This document shows positions 61,601 to 64,000 of a DNA stretch of 64,000 nucleotides, piece by piece. The notes under the pieces were generated by a model. The model was not told the DNA's origin and made no database searches. It saw only the letters and a list, made by a program, of their open reading frames with translations. Every line of letters starts with the position of its first letter. The first letter of the stretch is position 1. A program made the position numbers and the translations under genes. The stretch is taken from the NCBI RefSeq assembly GCF_932276165.1, contig NC_064011.1:5411501-5475500 (forward strand). Reading direction: 5' to 3'. Source of the DNA: Plutella xylostella (Eukaryota; Arthropoda; Insecta; Lepidoptera; Plutellidae).

Positions 61601-63613
61601 TTTAGGGTTAAGAAAATGCCGAAAAGGTCAGGCTTTGGGGAATGCCAGTTTAAAGTGTATGGCCTCGCTTCGCTCGGCTAAGACACTCGCAAGATTGTGA
61701 GCGTTTGTAAACTGGCGACGACGCCGTATATAAACGGCGAGATCTTACAAAATGCCTGCGACATAATAATATTATATTATGTACCAGTACATAATATAAT
61801 GTACCAGTAAATTGATCATGATAATTAGGTAAGTAATATTCAAACAATATGCTTTTTTATTCTGTTGAGTTACTTACTATGATACAAAATAATTAATAAA
61901 CTCAGAGTTTTACCTTGTATGAGTGAGGCTAGATGATGAGTTATGATAATAAAATTAGTCAATAAAATTGAAAAAAAAAAACACGTTACTAAAGTACCTA
62001 TATCAAAATCTTTGGATCATGTCTTCCGTAACTCGAATCTGTTTTAAAAATAATCTACCATTAAGCGAACGAAGGTTACCAACGAGTAACCTTAAATTAT
62101 AAATTTTTTACACGTTTTGTTGCTGTTGTTGTTTCTCTTGCGCCCTGTGCTAGAGATGCGGGGTTATGTCCAGATTGGTACGATTATGATATGAATATAG
62201 ATAAGTACTTACGATTATTCTTAAGTTCTTCTGGGAGAACGAGTTCTAGTGTGTTGTCATCTGTGAATATGTGCTTTTATTGAATAGCATTCTACTAATT
62301 AATTATTGTATAATACACTCACAGGTAATGAAAAAGTTCCACTCACAAAATACCGACTCCAAACGACCCCAATTTTTTCAAACATTTTATTTAAAATTAA
62401 AAAAAAATATTACTGTTTTAATTTGGTTATATCCTAAAGCTTTGTTAAATGTACTTCAATGTTGCAGAAACCGTCATTAAGCTAGCCTTTTCCGTCTATG
62501 AGTAATTTGGTGCTTTTCTTGTGGAACCCTTTCATTGCCCGTGAGTGCAATAATAGTAAACTCGTTTTTTAAATTACATTATTTTATTACATACCAACAC
62601 ACATACACACACATAATATACATTATTAAAATATAAAGAAGGCACAGTTCTTTATTAAGTTGGTATACAAAAGGCGAACTTATCGCCTAAACGCGATTTC
62701 TTTAGTGAACACTAAAGTATATTGAGTAAATATTAAAGAAACGCAGTATTACTTACCTACGAATGAGGCTAGAAGCGTAGAAAGTAAATAAGTTTACAAA
62801 CATAATTAAAATTAAAAAACCTTAAGTAATGCTCAATAATTAAATTCAGGATAATGTATTTGTATGGTCCAATGACCAAAAAAACTGGGTGCGATGTAGT
62901 ACTTTTGACACTACATCTTGTCGTGCGTCTTACGACCCGTGCAAATATCTTGGCTTACATCCGGATGCATGGGGCGCAAGACGCGTACGTCAAGACGTGA
63001 CAAAAGATTTCCGTAGCACTCGCTCTCGAAGCCGAGCCATGAGAGCGATCGAGTGTGACGCAATTTTTTTGTCAAATCTTGCCCCCCGTGCTAGGCCTAT
63101 AATGTGAGCTCGACAAATTTTATTTTTATTTATACATAGGGTAAACCGTAGAGTGATTGCCAACTTTAAGATAGAGCCCCCTTCTATGATAGTTTACTTC
63201 CTTATATTTCGACTGTGATTCATTAGATGTTCTGCACTGTTGCTTATCTATAAACTCAAAAAAATAAATCAAGTGGCAATACCGAAAAAAAATTATGGCG
63301 AGTTTGGTCAACATAGGTCTTCGAACAAGTAAATGTTTAGAACATTTCAGTAAGGAAATCATCATTTTCGACGAGAACGTGAGCCGTATCTATGTTTTTG
63401 AATGAGTACATGCACTTAGGGTATAAATTTGGAATCTAGATGTGCAGGTTGCCTCAAATGGTAAGATGGTATACATTGTACTTATGTCCAAATAACTCAT
63501 TGGTACATGTCAGCGCCGGGATTCGAACCCGCATATCCAGCTCTTATTTTATGTATACATACATATTATTATATACTTACCATTCACTTGATATTCAGGA
63601 AGGTTTGATTCAG
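55524..63613 (-). CDS. Gene C: phase-1 micro-exon gene with duplicated five-exon module
   Basis: Minus-strand exons in transcript order: 63613-63581, 62768-62757, 62260-62213, 61928-61914, 61249-61208, 59903-59874, 59254-59243, 58905-58858, 57894-57880, 56855-56820, 55960-55940, 55645-55524. All internal ones are multiples of 3 (12-48 nt) and phase 1-1; together they stay in frame to TAA (143 codons visible). Exons 1-5 and 6-10 are two copies of one module: (E)NLPEY, SFV, DNT(I/L)ELVLPEELKNN, SL(I/V), and G(V/A)(I/L)LxPV. The last exon is Arg-rich. The 5' end lies beyond the window, so a signal peptide cannot be checked. Same architecture as gene B but no clear residue similarity. Function unknown. 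Confidence 0.68.
55673..55914 (-). mobile_element. tRNA-derived SINE, family 2, tail type b
   Basis: Intact minus-strand copy; its AGGTGTCGGACAGCTG segment is the unoccupied version of the 45.7-46.4 kb insertion site. Confidence 0.85.
55940..55960 (-). CDS. Gene C exon, 21 nt
   Basis: Acceptor TTTATTTAAG, donor GTAAGT; phase 1-1, reading GSSSGP. Confidence 0.55.
56252..56512 (-). other. Unassigned open frame in a gene C intron
   Basis: 86 codons with two CxxC pairs (CDRCTEC) near the start and VLPLGIMVPTSK later. Its start forms an inverted repeat with 56565-56610 (CAGCGATCACAGGATTCG and complement), which points to a transposon rather than a host exon. Confidence 0.25.
56636..56763. mobile_element. 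Palindromic MITE, family P
   Basis: GCACGGGGCGCAAGACGC at the left and CGTGCTAGGCCTTC at the right enclose the usual AAAACGTTTT interior. Confidence 0.65.
56820..56855 (-). CDS. Gene C module 2, fifth exon, 36 nt
   Basis: Acceptor AATATTGGCAG; donor GTTTGG is weak. Phase 1-1, reading GAVLVPVAAGQ, parallel to GVILTPVNSEGEN at 61208-61249. Confidence 0.5.
57880..57894 (-). CDS. Gene C module 2, fourth exon, 15 nt
   Basis: Acceptor TTACTCTAG, donor GTAAAA; phase 1-1, reading SLVE; parallel to 61914-61928 (SLIQ). Confidence 0.55.
58254..58497 (-). mobile_element. tRNA-derived SINE, family 2, tail type b
   Basis: Minus-strand copy with CGGGAATCGAACCCGG (B box complement) near its right end. Confidence 0.85.
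58858..58905 (-). CDS. Gene C module 2, third exon, 48 nt
   Basis: Acceptor ACTTCACAG, donor GTAAGT; phase 1-1, reading DNTIELVLPEELKNN. The module 1 copy at 62213-62260 differs by one residue (Ile to Leu). Confidence 0.7.
59243..59254 (-). CDS. Gene C module 2, second exon, 12 nt
   Basis: CCTCATTCGTAG between acceptor AACTTCTAG and donor GTAAGT; phase 1-1, reading SFV. The identical exon is at 62757-62768. Confidence 0.6.
   Translation of the reverse strand, partial: PHS
59440..59540. mobile_element. Palindromic MITE, family P
   Basis: CAGAAGGCCTAGCACAAG and a degenerate complement GTGCTATGCCTTTA; interior as in other copies. Confidence 0.6.
59726..59829 (-). repeat. Truncated family 1 SINE
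   Basis: GCAGGTTTCCTCACGATG to GCGCCGGGATTCGAACCC, the complement of the SINE body and B box. A parallel fragment lies at 63438-63531, showing that it was already present when the gene C module duplicated. Confidence 0.7.
59874..59903 (-). CDS. Gene C module 2, first exon, 30 nt
   Basis: Acceptor AATTATTCACAG, donor GTAAGT; phase 1-1, reading ENLPEYSVD. Confidence 0.65.
60025..60833. mobile_element. TIR element with internal hairpin
   Basis: Ends GGGTAACGTAACGTACCTTG and its diverged complement at 60808-60833, with TA at both borders. Inside, about 60400-60510 and 60525-60625 form a second inverted repeat (AATAACGCCTTATATCTCTG and complement). 809 bp, non-coding; TA borders suggest Tc1/mariner type. 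Confidence 0.75.
61043..61165. mobile_element. Palindromic MITE, family P
   Basis: AAGGCCTAGAACGGGGC and CCCGTGCTAGGCCTT at the ends. Confidence 0.7.
61208..61249 (-). CDS. Gene C module 1, fifth exon, 42 nt
   Basis: Acceptor TCAATTTCCAG, donor GTAAGT; phase 1-1, reading GVILTPVNSEGEN. Confidence 0.65.
61530..61685. repeat. GCCTCGCTTCGCTCGGC motif cluster
   Basis: Three copies of the complement of the 39.4-39.8 kb array motif, near 61532, 61584 and 61662, spaced 50-80 bp. Confidence 0.65.
61914..61928 (-). CDS. Gene C module 1, fourth exon, 15 nt
   Basis: Acceptor TCATCTAG, donor GTAAAA; phase 1-1, reading SLIQ. Confidence 0.55.
62213..62260 (-). CDS. Gene C module 1, third exon, 48 nt
   Basis: Acceptor ATATTCACAG, donor GTAAGT; phase 1-1, reading DNTLELVLPEELKNN. 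Confidence 0.7.
62757..62768 (-). CDS. Gene C module 1, second exon, 12 nt
   Basis: Same 12 nt as 59243-59254 with acceptor GCTTCTAG and donor GTAAGT; phase 1-1. Confidence 0.6.
   Translation of the reverse strand, partial: PHS
62965..63100. mobile_element. Palindromic MITE, family P
   Basis: GGGGCGCAAGACGCGTACG and CCCCCCGTGCTAGGCC mark the ends; its position in the intron parallels the copy at about 59440-59540. Confidence 0.6.
63438..63531 (-). repeat. Truncated family 1 SINE
   Basis: Parallel of 59726-59829 in the module 1 intron; slightly more deleted. Confidence 0.7.
63581..63613 (-). CDS. Gene C module 1, first exon, 33 nt
   Basis: Acceptor ATTATTCACAG, donor GTAAGT; phase 1-1, reading ESNLPEYQVN; one codon longer than the module 2 copy. 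Confidence 0.65.
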
Positions 63614-64000
63614 CTGTGAATAATGTTATAGTAAATCAGATATAACTAATAATAGCCAATATTTTCCTTTTTTTTTCAATATTTACTAACATCTACTTAA
63701 AATTAATGTTCTATGTATAATATTAATGTTCTATCTTCCATTAAAATGTAATTTGAAAAAAAAAGTGTTTAGTAATAGGGAATATGCAAGCGATTCTAAA
63801 AATGGTCAAATATAATTTTTAATAAACATGGTTATTTCAAAATTATGCCTCAATATTTTTGATTATAATTTATTTTGGACCTTAATAATTAATTTTTTAG
63901 TAAATAATTGTGGAAAAGTACAAAAAACATTCTTAAATTGAAATGTTTTAAACATAATGCATTTTCATAGAGCGAATATGACGTAATGTTGATATGTCAA

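Overview
This is eukaryotic nuclear DNA, almost certainly from a moth or butterfly (Lepidoptera). It is AT-rich, has no long host open reading frames, and most of it is transposable elements of kinds common in lepidopteran genomes: tRNA-headed SINEs, RTE/Jockey/CR1-like LINEs, Gypsy LTR elements, a DIRS element, hAT elements and many palindromic MITEs. No rRNA gene, functional tRNA gene or CRISPR array was seen.

The host genes are small and scattered between the transposons. I assembled three related genes by hand from splice signals and reading phase. Gene B (+, 15144-50968, 12 exons) starts with a signal peptide split over two exons, continues through exons of 12-78 nt plus two larger ones, and ends in lysine/arginine-rich exons. 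The total is 1194 nt, in frame to a stop. Gene A (+, window start to 2659) is a partial paralogue of the 3' end of gene B. Gene C (-, beyond 63613 to 55524) has 12 visible exons of 12-122 nt, including a five-exon module present twice, and an arginine-rich last exon. All internal exons found are multiples of 3 and in phase 1-1, so any of them could be skipped without changing frame. Secretion is predicted only for gene B; no function is recognised. This is the most interesting system in the window.

Layout. 1-2.7 kb: gene A tail, with direct and inverted copies of its intron/exon block interrupted by LINE RT, mariner and SINE pieces. 2.7-9.4 kb: LINE fragment, SINE, and a Gypsy-type LTR element (4453-9364, minus) with 81-bp LTRs that itself contains a LINE and a 1.27-kb insertion. 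9.4-15 kb: degraded repeats. 15.1-51 kb: gene B, whose introns hold a fold-back/hAT complex (16.4-18.8 kb), a DIRS element (about 20.29-30.32 kb) carrying a Gypsy element and a four-layer nest, LINEs (36-44 kb), MITEs, SINEs and a short LTR element with a tRNA-Pro-type primer site (46667-48460). 51-55.5 kb: repeats, including a long hairpin. 55.5-64 kb: gene C, with introns full of a palindromic MITE family. Genes B and C converge.

Limits: splice sites were judged by eye, no transcript or homology search was possible, and exons hidden in TE-rich introns may be missing.
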